A stretch of 64,000 bases of DNA, taken from assembly GCA_049487715.1 (NCBI GenBank), contig CP150552.1, positions 372,001 through 436,000 on the forward strand, given 5' to 3'. Under the pieces are notes generated by a model that had not been told where the DNA came from, ran no database searches, and saw only the letters and a list, made by a program, of their open reading frames with translations. This document shows positions 8,638-18,685 of this stretch, in pieces. How positions within the stretch are numbered: position 1 is the first letter of the stretch; every line of letters starts with the position of its first letter. This stretch comes from Pycnococcus provasolii. Taxonomy: Eukaryota > Chlorophyta > Pseudoscourfieldiophyceae > Pseudoscourfieldiales. Position numbers and translations under genes: made by a program.

Positions 8638-11106
8638 ATGGGCCGCCTCTTCTGCGTTACGTGCGAGAGTGTCGTACCCACCGAGCTCGACGAAGCGAAT
8701 GGCTTCGAGTGCTGCACGCAATGTGGACGCGTCTTCCACGAACACGTCTTCAGCACGGACCCGACGTTCTCGAAAACGCCAGGAGGACAGTCAACCGTCG
8801 ACGGAAACTTCGTTCCCGAGTCTGGCGTCGTCGGAAGTGCGCTCACAAGAGGTCCGAGAGGTTCGCGCGTGTTTGGGTACCAGGTGGACAGCCACGAAAA
8901 AACTGTGGGAAAGGGAAGGCACGAAATCAGCCAAATTGCAGAGAGGTTAGGCATGAGACCGAGAGAGGAACTCGTCGGCGCAGCTCACAGGCTGTACAAG
9001 CTTGCCGTGCAGCGCAACTTCACCAGAGGAAGAAGGACGAACCAGGTGGCGGGCAGCTGCCTGTACATCGTCTGCAGGCAGGAGGACAAGCCGTACATGC
9101 TCATCGACTTCTCCGACGCCCTGCAGACGAACGTCTACCTGCTCGGCTCCGTGTTCCTGCAGCTGTGCAAGCTGCTGCGACTGGAAAGCCACCCAGTCAT
9201 ACGCAGGCCCGTTGACCCGAGCCTGTACATCCACCGCTTCGCGGACAAGCTCGGACTTCCCACGAAGCGAGCGCACCACCTCGTCGTCAACACCGCGCTT
9301 CGCCTCGTCGCATCCATGAAGCGCGACTGGATGCAGACGGGACGGCGGCCGAGCGGCGTGTGCGGCGCGGCAATTTTCGTCGCCGCGCAGATGCACGGGA
9401 ACATCAACGTGACCAAGAAGGACGTCGTCAGCATCGTTCACGTCGGCGAGGGAACGCTCAACCGGCGCCTCACGGAATTCGAGCTGACACCGTCGTGGGA
9501 CATGACGATGGACGAGTTCGAGACGCGGGCACTGGAGTACGAGGAGGAGCAGCGCAAGCTTCTTCTCGAGGAGCCGCAGGCCCCGTCGACGTCCGGCGGG
9601 TCGTCGTCAGCGGCAGCAGCGATGGCGACGGCGGCGGGTGCTGGTGCACCCATGCCAAGGTTGACTCTCGGTGCGCCGCCGCCAATGTCGTCGTCCGCGG
9701 CAGCTCAGGAGGCGGCTCATGCGCAGGCACAGGCGCTCGCGCTTGAGGTGGGGTCGGCGGAACCTAACGCGCAAGGTGCAATCGTGCCGTACGGCGGCGG
9801 CGGCGGCGACGTCGATGTCGCAGGTGCTGGCGACGGTGTGCAGGTTCTGCAGTGCATTCACGCAAACACGCCAGGCGCCGTTCCGTTCAAGCATGGAATG
9901 TGCAAGCAGTGCTTCGAGGAGTTTCTGGTGGTGAGCGGCGGAGTCTCGGGCACCGGTCTCGACCCGCCGGCAATGAAGCCGGAGCTGTACCAGTCGAAGA
10001 AGCGAAGGCGGCCGTTCAAGACGAATCCTGACGTGCTTCCACCTCCACCTCCACCGCCGCCAATTGCAACGGAAACGGGCACCAAGGCGCTGGCACTGTG
10101 TGCTCCAACCGCCGTCGCCGCCGCCGCCGCCGCAGCAGCAGCAGCAGCAGCAGCCGCCGCCGCAAGTGGTCAGGCGACGACCGCCCACGGCGCAGCCATT
10201 GCTTTCCCTCCACCCCCGCCTCCCCTTCCTGCTGCACGATCGTCGGATCGAGCGCGTCCGAATCGGCGCGACAACGTCGAACGCGAGATGGACGAGGTGC
10301 TGCGAAGCGTGGAGATGCGCGACGCGCTCACGGAGCCATCGCCCTCGTCACAAACCGTCCGAGAGGCGGCACAGACTGCCGTTCCAGTCGTGGAACCGAC
10401 GGTCGCACCACCCACCCAGACGCCGGCGACGCAGCCTGCTTCGCACACGATTGCCACCCAGCCTACGCAGCCAGTTGATGCCACGATACAGCCAACCGAC
10501 GAAGCGGAGGTGGACACGCTCAGCGATCTGGACGACGAGGACATTGCGCAGTACATTAACACAAAGGAGGAGGCGGTCGTCAAGACTGAGATCTGGACAA
10601 AGCTGAATGCGGACTGGGCAGCGGCTCAGGAGGAGAAAAAGAAGGCTGCGGAACTTGCTGGTGACAGCGGCGCAAGGTCAGCTTCGCGGAAGAGAAAGAA
10701 GCCATCTGAGATGGAAGGAATCGCGCCACTTCCTCGTCCAGGGCGACCGGCCGCGACCGCGGCGGAAGCTGCACGATCGATGGCTGCGCAGAGAAAGCTT
10801 AGCAGCAAGATCAACTACGCCGCGCTGGACTCGCTGTTCATCGCAAAGGGCGCCGGCGGAGGTGCGAGCACGAGCAAGGTGCGAGGTGGCGGGATCCCGC
10901 CACCGCCCGGGGAGTCACTGCCCCCGCCACCTCCGCCGCTCATGTCCAACGACGAGGCGTTTGCTCCACACTTCAACGCGGCGGCTATCAACGCGCGCCG
11001 TCCGGTGGAACCTGCCGGTGGTCGCGGACGTGGTCGAGGTGGTGTGGTCGGACGCGCAACGACCGGCCCGATGGGATTCGTGACGAATCGCAGCACATTC
11101 CAATAG
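8638..11106 (+). CDS. BRF1: BRF1, TFIIB-related factor of RNA polymerase III TFIIIB
   Basis: Bridges TBP and RNA polymerase III at tRNA and 5S genes. 822 residues. The N-terminal zinc ribbon uses Cys6, Cys9, Cys26 and Cys29. The B-linker follows, then two cyclin repeats (about 90-280; VAGSCLYIVCRQEDKPYMLI and GVCGAAIFVAAQMHG). The C-terminal Brf homology region is recognisable near residue 629: DLDDEDIAQYI then VVKTEIWTKLNADW, the segment that in yeast binds TBP. Between them are long Ala/Pro-rich spacers (poly-Ala near 500) and an unexpected cluster at 404-430 with the spacing C-x-H-x11-H-x2-C-x2-C (HGMCKQCFEEFL), which could bind zinc. The last Met codon before the zinc ribbon, 8638, fits as start. 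A 5S rRNA gene, a direct target class, lies 14 kb away. Confidence 0.9.
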   Translation: MGRLFCVTCESVVPTELDEANGFECCTQCGRVFHEHVFSTDPTFSKTPGGQSTVDGNFVPESGVVGSALTRGPRGSRVFGYQVDSHEKTVGKGRHEISQIAERLGMRPREELVGAAHRLYKLAVQRNFTRGRRTNQVAGSCLYIVCRQEDKPYMLIDFSDALQTNVYLLGSVFLQLCKLLRLESHPVIRRPVDPSLYIHRFADKLGLPTKRAHHLVVNTALRLVASMKRDWMQTGRRPSGVCGAAIFVAAQMHGNINVTKKDVVSIVHVGEGTLNRRLTEFELTPSWDMTMDEFETRALEYEEEQRKLLLEEPQAPSTSGGSSSAAAAMATAAGAGAPMPRLTLGAPPPMSSSAAAQEAAHAQAQALALEVGSAEPNAQGAIVPYGGGGGDVDVAGAGDGVQVLQCIHANTPGAVPFKHGMCKQCFEEFLVVSGGVSGTGLDPPAMKPELYQSKKRRRPFKTNPDVLPPPPPPPPIATETGTKALALCAPTAVAAAAAAAAAAAAAAAASGQATTAHGAAIAFPPPPPPLPAARSSDRARPNRRDNVEREMDEVLRSVEMRDALTEPSPSSQTVREAAQTAVPVVEPTVAPPTQTPATQPASHTIATQPTQPVDATIQPTDEAEVDTLSDLDDEDIAQYINTKEEAVVKTEIWTKLNADWAAAQEEKKKAAELAGDSGARSASRKRKKPSEMEGIAPLPRPGRPAATAAEAARSMAAQRKLSSKINYAALDSLFIAKGAGGGASTSKVRGGGIPPPPGESLPPPPPPLMSNDEAFAPHFNAAAINARRPVEPAGGRGRGRGGVVGRATTGPMGFVTNRSTFQ

Positions 11107-12455
11107 CGGTCCATCAATGCCATCAATGCTGTTGCGTGCGAGTAAGAATACAACCATAACTGAAAACCATGACTGTTTTTTTTCTTTTTTTGGGGTTTCG
11201 ATTTTTTGGGGTTTCGATTTTTTGGGGTTTCGATTTTTGGGGTTCTTTCTATGGCACACCTGTTTTGTTCCTGTTGACCTTGCGTGCTTGCGTTTTTTTT
11301 TTGTGTGTGGATTATGGATCAAAAATCCGTCTGAAAAAGCGCCAATTGCCAGCTTGGGCAGCCATTTTTGTGCCGTATCTTTCGATCTCCCTAGGCGTGT
11401 TTAGTTCACGCGGCGAACCTGCGTCCTAATCAGGAAATTCTTGAAAAAGCCTGACCAAGGTGTCGGCACTGTTACGCCTGTTGCGTGCTGTCGGCACGTG
11501 CTTCAATCTGCTCGAATTGCCCAATGCAAAGCATGTTTTGGCGCCGACCCTTCAAGGACTTTACAGACCTTTTCTCTATCCATGGCCGCCATCTTGCCAA
11601 TCCGAAGAAAAACACGAAAAAAGGAACCTGAAAAATGGAGTCAAAAATGATGTCGAAATGAGTCCAAAATCAAGTCTAGATTCCCTCGATATTCCCTCCA
11701 AGGTCCAACCTTCACGTAGGACACGTGACTAGGCACACTCACCCTTACAAAATCCCGCCTTGACGAGAGATTCGATGGATCTCTCGAGTGCGTTGGGATG
11801 GCGGCGAATCAATGCCTGGAGGGGGGCCCAAACTCGAACGAAACGCCGCCACATGCCCGCTCAAAACGCCCTAGAACCACCAGAAAAGGTCGGACGCGAG
11901 GACGCGGCTGCAGCCTAGCAGCTTGCGCCAAAACACGGAAAAACGCCACCAAAAGCGCACCAAAAAAAAAAGGAAGAAGCGGATAACGCTGGACCCAAGA
12001 CGATGGACCTGGACCCACGGCAATTTCCAAATCCGTGGTCAGAATCTGCAGGATGATAATAAGATCGAATAAGTTTGATTCCACGTATTCCCTGGTAAAT
12101 CAAACACCCCCCCGGCTGCCCGGGGGAGCACGCGGCAAAAAACAAAACAAACACGGGGCATTATTTTTTAGGAAAACGCTGGAGGAGGCCAGGGTGAAAG
12201 AAAGGGAGGGAGAGGAAGCGGGGGGGAAGGGGCACACTGTCCGGTCCGGTGGGATACCCGAGGCGTCCACCTGGGGGGCGGCTCCCCCTCCCCTCTATCT
12301 CGTGACCGCCTCCTCAGCGCCTCCTCAGCACACGCTTTCGCTCATACTGAATAATTGGGAATACGCGCCTCTCCGTTTTTTTATTTCGTGTGCTCTGTGC
12401 TCTGTGTGCTCTGTGTGCTCTGTGCTCTGTGTGTGTCGTGTGTATTGTATCTCGT
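11107..12455. other. Gene-poor region with minisatellite and GC palindrome
   Basis: About 1.35 kb between BRF1 and the AP2 gene, AT-richer than the genes around it. It has a 16-bp minisatellite at 11185-11244, a GC-palindromic motif at 12105-12128 that recurs elsewhere in the window, and TGTGCTC microsatellite sequence at 12389-12432. No ORF here has a recognisable domain. Confidence 0.5.
11185..11244. repeat. Tandem 16-bp repeat (TTTTTTGGGGTTTCGA), about 3.5 copies
   Basis: Three near-perfect units and a partial one, just past the BRF1 stop codon, in its 3' flank. Confidence 0.75.
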
Positions 12456-14648
12456 ATGTCGATGTCAGGCAGCGCAGCAGTACCTTTTGGGCATCCCTCT
12501 GGGGCATCGGGGACCAAGCCTGTTGGTCAGCCAAGCCACCAGCAGCTCCACGCGGCGCTCCTCCAGCAGCAGCAGCAGCACCAGCTCAACCAGCAGCAAC
12601 AAATCCTTCAACAACTTCAGCAGCAACAACAACAGATTGGCTCACACCAAGCAGCAGCACCACCACCAGCGATTCACACGTTTGGTCAGCACGCACCTGG
12701 TGGTGGTGGTGGTGGATTCAACCACGTCCAACAACAGCAAAATACGCTCGCTGCAGCCATCTCGCAGCAGACACAGGCAACAGGAGGATCCACCATGACC
12801 GTACCCACACAACCGCTCGTCGGATCCGCGCCGTCCGTTGGCGCGTTCGCGACGACGCTTCCCGTCGGAATCAAACCGTCCCTGCCGATGTCTACGCTGT
12901 CCGCGGCGTTTCCCAAGCAGCAGATGGTTGCAGCGCCGAGCTCGCTGCCCGAAACCACCTTCCCATCGTCGGTCCTAGGAACGACGCCGACAACGACAAC
13001 AACAACAACAACGTCGAGCAGCATCGCGCTTGCACCGCAAACACCCGCACTTGACACGGCGGAGAACGCCATGGCAGCCAACAACTTCACGATCGGAATG
13101 TCGCTAGGAACATCCTTGGCGCCGCAGCCGCCGCCGCACACGGCACTCAGGACATCCGTGGGAGGCTCGTCAGCCTTCACAGCACCGGGCACGAACGCCG
13201 CAACCACCTACACCACCACCACCACACAGCACATCCCGGTGGTGTCTCCACAGGCACCCCAAACTTCGGCATTCGTACTCCCCACTGGAACCACACCACC
13301 CATGGCGTTCGGCTCCGCGCCCGCGGCATCGGCGTTCCGGCTTCCAGCCAACTGGCCTATGCCCGTCGGTGGCCTCGCGTCGTCGCCGCAGGCGAACGCG
13401 GCACTCGCCGCCGCCGCCGCAGCAGCCTCGGCAGCCGCGGCAGCACAGCTTGGCTCGCGCCTTGCCGCCGCAACCGCGGCTGGCGGCTCAGCCGCGCCGG
13501 GTAACCCGTTTGCCACCGCACTCGGAGCTGCCGCGGCGCACGCCGCCAGCGCGGGATTCACGCCTACGGGCATGAGCCCGTCCGCAATGTCCGCGATCGC
13601 CATGTCGCCGCCAAATTTCAGCAACCTCCCGGGCGCTCCAACGTTCAACGCGCTTGCTGGAACATCCGCGCCGGCACCTGCACCTCTACCAGTTCCCGCA
13701 CCTGCAAAGCAGAGTCCTCGCCCGCCATCCGCCGGGTCGGCGGGAACAAGTCCATCCATGCATCACGCGCACCCGGCACTTGGTGTTTCGCCGAGCTCGG
13801 GAGGCATCACCAAGGCATCTACGATGTCGTGCAGATATCGAGGCGTGCGGCAGAGGCCGTGGGGTAAGTACGCGGCGGAGATCCGAGATCCGAGCCGTGG
13901 AAGCCGCCTGTGGCTCGGAACGTTCGATAGCCCGGAGGAGGCTGCGAGAGCGTATGACGCAGCGGCACGGCAGATTCGTGGGAACAACGCGGTGACGAAC
14001 TTCCCCCCGCCACCACCCGGGGCGAACGTGCCGCCTCTTCCGTTCGACATTGGCGCCGTGCTTGCTCAGGCTGGCTTCAAAAACGGCGGCGGCGGCGGCG
14101 GCTCCGCGGCGGCAGCGGCGGCTGCAGCGACGGTGGCGGCGCATGCTCCAGCCGCGGTAAGCAGCGGCAGCGACGAGGAGGGTGGCGCAACGAGCACGGC
14201 ACAGGGAGGCAGGCTGCCTCCCCCTCCTCCACCACCAGCGCCTACTGGTGCACCGCCACCCCCTCCTCCGCCGCTTGCGGGTCGTTCTGTACCTCCCCCG
14301 CCTCCACCTCCACCGCGCGCATCGGCAGCCGGCGGGGGCGACGGTGACATGTTTGACATGGACATGGACGACGACGAGAGCGGCGGTGGGGACCGCAGCG
14401 GCGCCGCAATGCGCGAGGATGGCGAGGATGCGAGCTTGGCGCACGACGCCGCCTTACTACTGCTGCTATCAAATAACGGGCCAGGCGGCGCAACGGCGAG
14501 CACGGCACCGACGGTGGGTGCTGGTTCAGCAGGTGTTAGCGGCGGCGGCGTAGGTGCTCCACCCTGGGATGGTGGCGTGCCTCGCCGTCCTCGCAGTTCG
14601 CTCGTCGCGGCACAGCAGCAGCCACAGGCTGCTGCCGGCTCCGCGTGA
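12456..14648 (+). CDS. AP2/ERF-domain transcription factor, Gln- and Ala-rich
   Basis: Predicted nuclear DNA-binding regulator of 730 residues. The frame is open further upstream, but that part translates a TGTGCTC microsatellite as repeated CAL units, so the ATG at 12456 (MSMSGSAAV) is chosen. The N-terminus carries a glutamine-rich activation-type region, the centre is Ala/Pro-rich. A single AP2 domain occupies about 458-518: [35 protein letters not shown] and a terminal NFP, with the conserved [10 protein letters not shown] and AYDAAA elements. The C-terminus has polyproline runs and an acidic patch ([12 protein letters not shown]). A single AP2 domain suggests the ERF-like class; no target can be named. 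A second AP2 gene lies at 57.9 kb. Confidence 0.85.
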   Translation: MSMSGSAAVPFGHPSGASGTKPVGQPSHQQLHAALLQQQQQHQLNQQQQILQQLQQQQQQIGSHQAAAPPPAIHTFGQHAPGGGGGGFNHVQQQQNTLAAAISQQTQATGGSTMTVPTQPLVGSAPSVGAFATTLPVGIKPSLPMSTLSAAFPKQQMVAAPSSLPETTFPSSVLGTTPTTTTTTTTSSSIALAPQTPALDTAENAMAANNFTIGMSLGTSLAPQPPPHTALRTSVGGSSAFTAPGTNAATTYTTTTTQHIPVVSPQAPQTSAFVLPTGTTPPMAFGSAPAASAFRLPANWPMPVGGLASSPQANAALAAAAAAASAAAAAQLGSRLAAATAAGGSAAPGNPFATALGAAAAHAASAGFTPTGMSPSAMSAIAMSPPNFSNLPGAPTFNALAGTSAPAPAPLPVPAPAKQSPRPPSAGSAGTSPSMHHAHPALGVSPSSGGITKASTMSCRYRGVRQRPWGKYAAEIRDPSRGSRLWLGTFDSPEEAARAYDAAARQIRGNNAVTNFPPPPPGANVPPLPFDIGAVLAQAGFKNGGGGGGSAAAAAAAATVAAHAPAAVSSGSDEEGGATSTAQGGRLPPPPPPPAPTGAPPPPPPPLAGRSVPPPPPPPPRASAAGGGDGDMFDMDMDDDESGGGDRSGAAMREDGEDASLAHDAALLLLLSNNGPGGATASTAPTVGAGSAGVSGGGVGAPPWDGGVPRRPRSSLVAAQQQPQAAAGSA

Positions 14649-15333
14649 TGCGGGTGGGATGAAGTGGGAGAAGAAGAAGAAGAAGTAAAAACCAGTGGAA
14701 ACGTAACAGAGAGAAGTCAAGCGAGAGCGAGAGCGAGAGCAAGAGCAAGTGGGTGTTGATATAAGAGCCGTAGTAGATATAAGTTACGAAAGATGACGAT
14801 CGATTTTTGTTTATATTTATATACAGTAAGTATGCTTGGACATAAATGTATGCACGTATGTATGTCCGTACGTTTTGCGTATAAGCACAGTATAAGGTTA
14901 TGAAAGATATCACACGACACAGACCACACAGACAGACAGATATGTAGGCACGACTTGATTTGGTACAGTAAGAACTACGAAAGACGCCTGTTTCATGCCA
15001 ACTAACCTTATGATAGAACTATGTACAGAACTCCGGGGATGGAAGAAAACGAAAAGAAAAGACGTGTAGTTTGGGGGTTGGCAGTGTGAGGAATGATTGA
15101 TCCGGTATCCCCCCCCGGTATCCTGCCCCACGTTCCCTTCCCGGCTTCCCCCATTTCCCGGGTCCCGGGCGCGTCTGCCTAATAAATCGCGTGTTGTTGT
15201 TTTTTTGTTTCTCAAGTCTCCCCTCCAACAGTTCTCCGGAGCCCCTGCCCCCTGCCCCCTGCCCCTTTGTTGTGGGGCTTTGTTCATCCGCCCGATCTGC
15301 TTCACCATATTTAAACTCCCCTCGCTTTCATCC
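14649..15333. other. Intergenic region, microsatellite and T/A-rich
   Basis: Contains GAGCGA/GAGAGC microsatellite sequence at about 14718-14750 and AT-rich sequence to 14930 that is probably AP2 3' UTR. A C-rich stretch around 15106-15175 with two GGTATCC units precedes the PRA1 gene. Confidence 0.45.
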
Positions 15334-15986
15334 ATGGCTGCCCTCCCCAGCGCTCCAGGCGCTGGTGCATCCCAGTCCCTCGAAGCTCTGGCGCAATCTG
15401 CCTGGGCGTCTAAAATCAAAGATGCGTCGTCATCCCTCCTCAATGAACGTAAACCTTGGACCGAACTTCTTGACAAAAATTCGTTCGCGAAGCCAGAATC
15501 CCTAACGGAAGCGTCGTCACGTGTACGCAAAAACCTCGCGTACTTCAAAGTTAACTATGGCATCGGCGTCGTCTCCATCGTAACGCTCTGCCTCGTGACC
15601 TCGCCCGTCTCGTTGGCGGTCGTGTTTGCACTCGGTGCCATGTGGACGTACCTCTTTGTCGTCGCAGCGGGACAACCTCTCGTCGTGGGAGGACGCCAGC
15701 TTTCTGATCGGGAAAAACTTATGGGCGCATCCGGCGTCACCGTGCTCGTCGTCTTCTTCCTGTCTTCTGTCGGCTCGCTCCTGCTCTACGCACTCGGACT
15801 CGGCGTACGTACCTTCGAACCCATCCTAACCTACCACAACAACAAACTTGACACTCACCGTCGTTCCGTTCTACACACGTCAAAAAAAAACACAAAAAAA
15901 AACAGGCTGTTGCGGTGGGTCTGCACGGCGCTCTTCGCATCCCTGACGACTTGTTCACGGATGACGCACCTGGTATTACCGCATGA
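15334..15986 (+). CDS. PRA1 family protein (prenylated Rab acceptor), two exons
   Basis: PRA1/YIP3 proteins are ER-Golgi membrane proteins that help place prenylated Rab GTPases. Exons are 15334-15804 and 15906-15986. The 101-nt intron starts GTACGTACC and ends AAACAG; both junctions are phase 0, giving 183 residues. The family signatures are visible: RVRKNLAYFKVNYGI, then four hydrophobic segments (IVTLCLVTSPVSLAVVFAL, then GVTVLVVFFLSSVGSLLLYA), and the C-terminal HGALRIPDDLF, which is supplied only by exon 2. The ATG at 15334 is the first one next to the conserved part; longer in-frame sequence upstream is Pro-rich 5' UTR. Confidence 0.9.
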
Positions 15987-16346
15987 GTGAGCGGGGAATT
16001 TTTTTGGGTGTGTTTTGACGCGCGCGTTTTCGCGGATCCATCTATGGAGAACTCGTGGGATGTTTGGTCGCGCTCACACACGTAAATATCAATGCTCATA
16101 AAGCCTCCACCCACAATATCCCACGCCAACCCACCACACCACACAGTCTTCACGCACGCCTGAGCTGATTCTCGCTCGGCGGCTGCGTTGTTCAATTTCT
16201 CGCTCGCTCGCTCGCTCGCTCGCTGGTGACTACTCTCGCACAGAAAAAAACCAGAAAATCATATTTTTTGTCACCCGCAAACACTTTCATTTTTCATTTT
16301 CCCTCCTCTCCCGGATATTCCTTCCCCGTCTTCTCCGCCTCGCTCG
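15987..16346. other. Intergenic region with CGCT microsatellite
   Basis: A run of CTCG units at about 16199-16224 lies 120 bp upstream of the glycosyltransferase start. Nothing else was recognised. Confidence 0.5.
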
Positions 16347-17341
16347 ATGCCGCCAAGTATGTTGGTCGTAGTAGCTGTGCTGCTCGTACTCACCAGTGGC
16401 CAGCTCACCGCAGCAGCACCAGCGGCGGAAAGTCAGCCAACGCGGGCACACATCATGGTGGCCACGCCGTGCTACACGGGAACGGTACACGAGGGATACT
16501 TTCTCAGTGTCGTCGGGGCCTTGCAGCGCATCGAAAAGTCGCCAACCGCACCGCGCTTGTCCGTATCGACCGTCGCACACATCGCGGATCTGCCCAAGGC
16601 GCGCGGTGCGCTCATCTCGCAGTTCCTCAATAGCAAGCACTACACGCACGTCGCGTTCGTAGACGCCGACATTGCGTTTGACGCATCCCTGCCCGAGCGG
16701 CTCGTCAGCAGTGGCTTCGACGTCGTTGCGGCGATGTACGCGAAGAAGGCCATCGACGTGGAAAAGTTGCGCAAAGGCGTGAGCGTCTCAGCGAGCCTCG
16801 AGTATCCCGTCGAGTTTCTCTTCGAGAAGAAACCGGACGGAAAGCAGGCGTCGCGAAACGAGCAGGGCACCGCACGCACGGACAAGCGCGGCTTCATCGA
16901 GGTGCGACGTGCAGGCGCAGGCTTCTTGATGGTGAGCCGCTCCGCCATAGAACGACTCGTGAAGGCGCATCCTGAACTGCACTATCGGTACGTTGACGGC
17001 GTGCAAGTCATGTCTGCAGCCTTAAGCCTCCCAAGCTCACACGTTTCGCCCCACCACACAAAAAAACGACACTCGCTCGCAGCGACCCGACGAGCGGCGA
17101 CGTGCACTACGCGCTCTTTCACAACCTGCTTCGCGAGTACACGGCGCCAGATGGCAAGCCGGACCGCACGTGGGTATCGGAAGACTACGCGTTCTGCGAC
17201 CGTTGGCGCGCCATCGGCGGCGAGATCTGGGTCGACGTCGTCAGCGACCTCAACCACACAGGCCGGTTCGTGTATCCCAGCAGCCAGTGGCTGGACCGCT
17301 TCCGCACCGCGCCAGCGCAGTCGTCGGCTGGAGAATTGTAA
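16347..17341 (+). CDS. Secretory-pathway GT-A type glycosyltransferase, two exons
   Basis: Exons are 16347-16987 and 17083-17341. The 95-nt intron starts GTACGT and ends CGCAG; the join splits an Arg codon and gives 299 residues. The N-terminus is a signal peptide or anchor (MLVVVAVLLVLTSGQLTAAA). The body is a GT-A glycosyltransferase fold: HIMVATPCYTG at the start, KARGALISQFL, a DxD-like metal site in AFVDADIAF, and after the splice the acceptor-side motif WVSEDYAFCDRWRAIGGEIW followed by NHTGRFVY. This ED-YAFC-RW pattern is typical of a small group of eukaryotic and viral GT-A enzymes of unknown sugar specificity. The protein is probably in the Golgi or ER lumen. Donor sugar and acceptor cannot be deduced. 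Confidence 0.75.
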
Positions 17342-17374
17342 GTTACTGAGTTACTGAGAAGCCTCTTCCTTGGT

Positions 17375-18139
17375 TCAGAAGACGCGCGGCTTATTTTTGT
17401 TCTTGCCGCGCGTGTCGGCGGGTGGTCCTCCATTCTCCATCATCTCGCGGACATATTTCTCGTACGCCTCGCGGTCTTCTTCCGTGTTGGTGCTGCCCTT
17501 AACTTTGCCCCACATCGGGTACTCTTTCTCGAACACCTCGTCAGCGTGCCGCCGACTCCGGCCAGCCTCGCCCAGGCCGTAGTCCGCGAGGCGACGGCGC
17601 GCGCGCAGTTCGTAGCCTAAGCTCGTTCCAGGTCGATTCAGCTCCTTTTCGTTCAGCTGGTATTCTTCCGGTATGTGTGCTTCGCCGTTGCCCGCTGAGC
17701 TGCTGGGCGTCGACGCTTCGTTTCCGTTTTCGTCTGTGCGTGACGACGTACGTGAGCTTCGGTGAGAACGTGAGCGGCTTTTCTCCCTCGCCACGTCGGC
17801 AGGCTTCTTTCCCGGCACCCACTGCGGCCCTTCCTTGGAGAAGAATGGGTCAACGCCAATGGTGCTTGCGTGGAATCCCATGAGGAAAGTCGTGAGCGGT
17901 GGCGGCCTAACGTTCCAGTGCCCCCCTTGTGCCACCTGTATCCCGTTCGGCTTTCGTGGCCTTCGTGGGTGGTACCCCTCTTTCCTTCGCATTTCCGCTT
18001 TCTTTTCGTTCGTCAGCGGCGGCGGCAGAGGCGGGAACTTCTCCGCGTTGACGTCCGCGTCGTACATCTGCTTCTCCCACTTCGCCTTGTGCGTTAAGAT
18101 GGCGGCGTCCGCGAACGGGTGCGCGGAGTTGACTGGCAT
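17375..18139 (-). CDS. Hypothetical protein, basic, proline-rich
   Basis: 254 residues from the ATG at 18139; not recognised. It has no signal peptide or TM segment. The N-terminal half has conserved-looking, non-repetitive stretches (HPFADAAILTHKAKWEKQMY, QVAQGGHWNVRPPPLTTFLM), then a Ser/Arg-rich linker, then a charged C-terminal helix (HADEVFEKEYPMWGKVKG, EEDREAYEKYVREMM) and a lysine-rich tail. The Ser/Arg linker could suit an RNA-associated or cytoskeletal protein, but I cannot assign it. It converges on the glycosyltransferase gene with 33 bp between stop codons. Confidence 0.65.
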   Translation of the reverse strand: MPVNSAHPFADAAILTHKAKWEKQMYDADVNAEKFPPLPPPLTNEKKAEMRRKEGYHPRRPRKPNGIQVAQGGHWNVRPPPLTTFLMGFHASTIGVDPFFSKEGPQWVPGKKPADVAREKSRSRSHRSSRTSSRTDENGNEASTPSSSAGNGEAHIPEEYQLNEKELNRPGTSLGYELRARRRLADYGLGEAGRSRRHADEVFEKEYPMWGKVKGSTNTEEDREAYEKYVREMMENGGPPADTRGKNKNKPRVF

Positions 18140-18235
18140 GGCTTAAGAGCCGTGGGAGCAAAGGACCGGAACAAAGCTTTGGCAGCGAGAGAGAAGAGTT
18201 GACTGGGAAACGCGGAAAGCTACGATAGGGCAACT

Positions 18236-18266
18236 GGGGGAGGGGAGGGGAGGGGAGGGGAGGGGA
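18236..18266. repeat. GGGGA microsatellite
   Basis: Six consecutive GGGGA units upstream of the divergent gene pair. Confidence 0.8.
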
Positions 18267-18534
18267 TTCTTCGTTCGACGAGAAGACGTTTTCCTTGGTG
18301 GTCTCGTATAGTAAAAAGTTTACCTACCCGGTACTCGGTAGTGGTCTCTTGGACGAGGAGGCCTTTCCGTCGCACACACCCTCTCAAGGAAGTCTATTGA
18401 AAGGAACGAGCTTTGTCACGACGAGCGACACCGACGACCAGGACGACGAGAACGAGCAACAAAATCAGCTCTCGTCAGCTCTCATCAGACATTCCTGAAG
18501 AAGAGAGCTCCACGATCCTCCGAACCCGAACCCG

Positions 18535-18567
18535 CTAACCCTAGCCCTCTCGCCCAAACCCTAACCC
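18535..18567 (+). promoter_or_regulatory. Telo-box tract upstream of aminotransferase
   Basis: CTAACCCTAGCCC then an exact AAACCCTAA (18556-18564) continuing CCC, in sense orientation about 120-150 bp before the ATG. Inferred regulatory element. Confidence 0.45.
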
Positions 18568-18685
18568 GTCCGGGTGGGACCCGCCGCCGCCGTTCCCTAG
18601 ATATGGAGGTGTCATTCTCCGTCGTGAATTCAGCCAGTCCGCTCTCCTCTCGTTTTCCCATCCCATCGGCTCTAAGATAAATAAC

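Larger units (their letters stand above)
18140..18685. other. Divergent intergenic region with GGGGA repeat and telo-box
   Basis: Lies between the hypothetical gene and the aminotransferase. It holds a GGGGA microsatellite at 18236-18266 and a telomere-like tract at 18535-18567. Confidence 0.5.

Noticed and set aside
12390-12455. N-terminal extension of AP2 protein (Cys-Ala-Leu repeats)
   Set aside because: It translates a TGTGCTC microsatellite from a possible upstream ATG; the ATG at 12456 begins normal protein sequence.
13208-13759. Long minus-strand Ala/Gly-rich ORF inside the AP2 gene
   Set aside because: Shadow of GC-rich codons of the AP2 protein; no domain and no independent start context.
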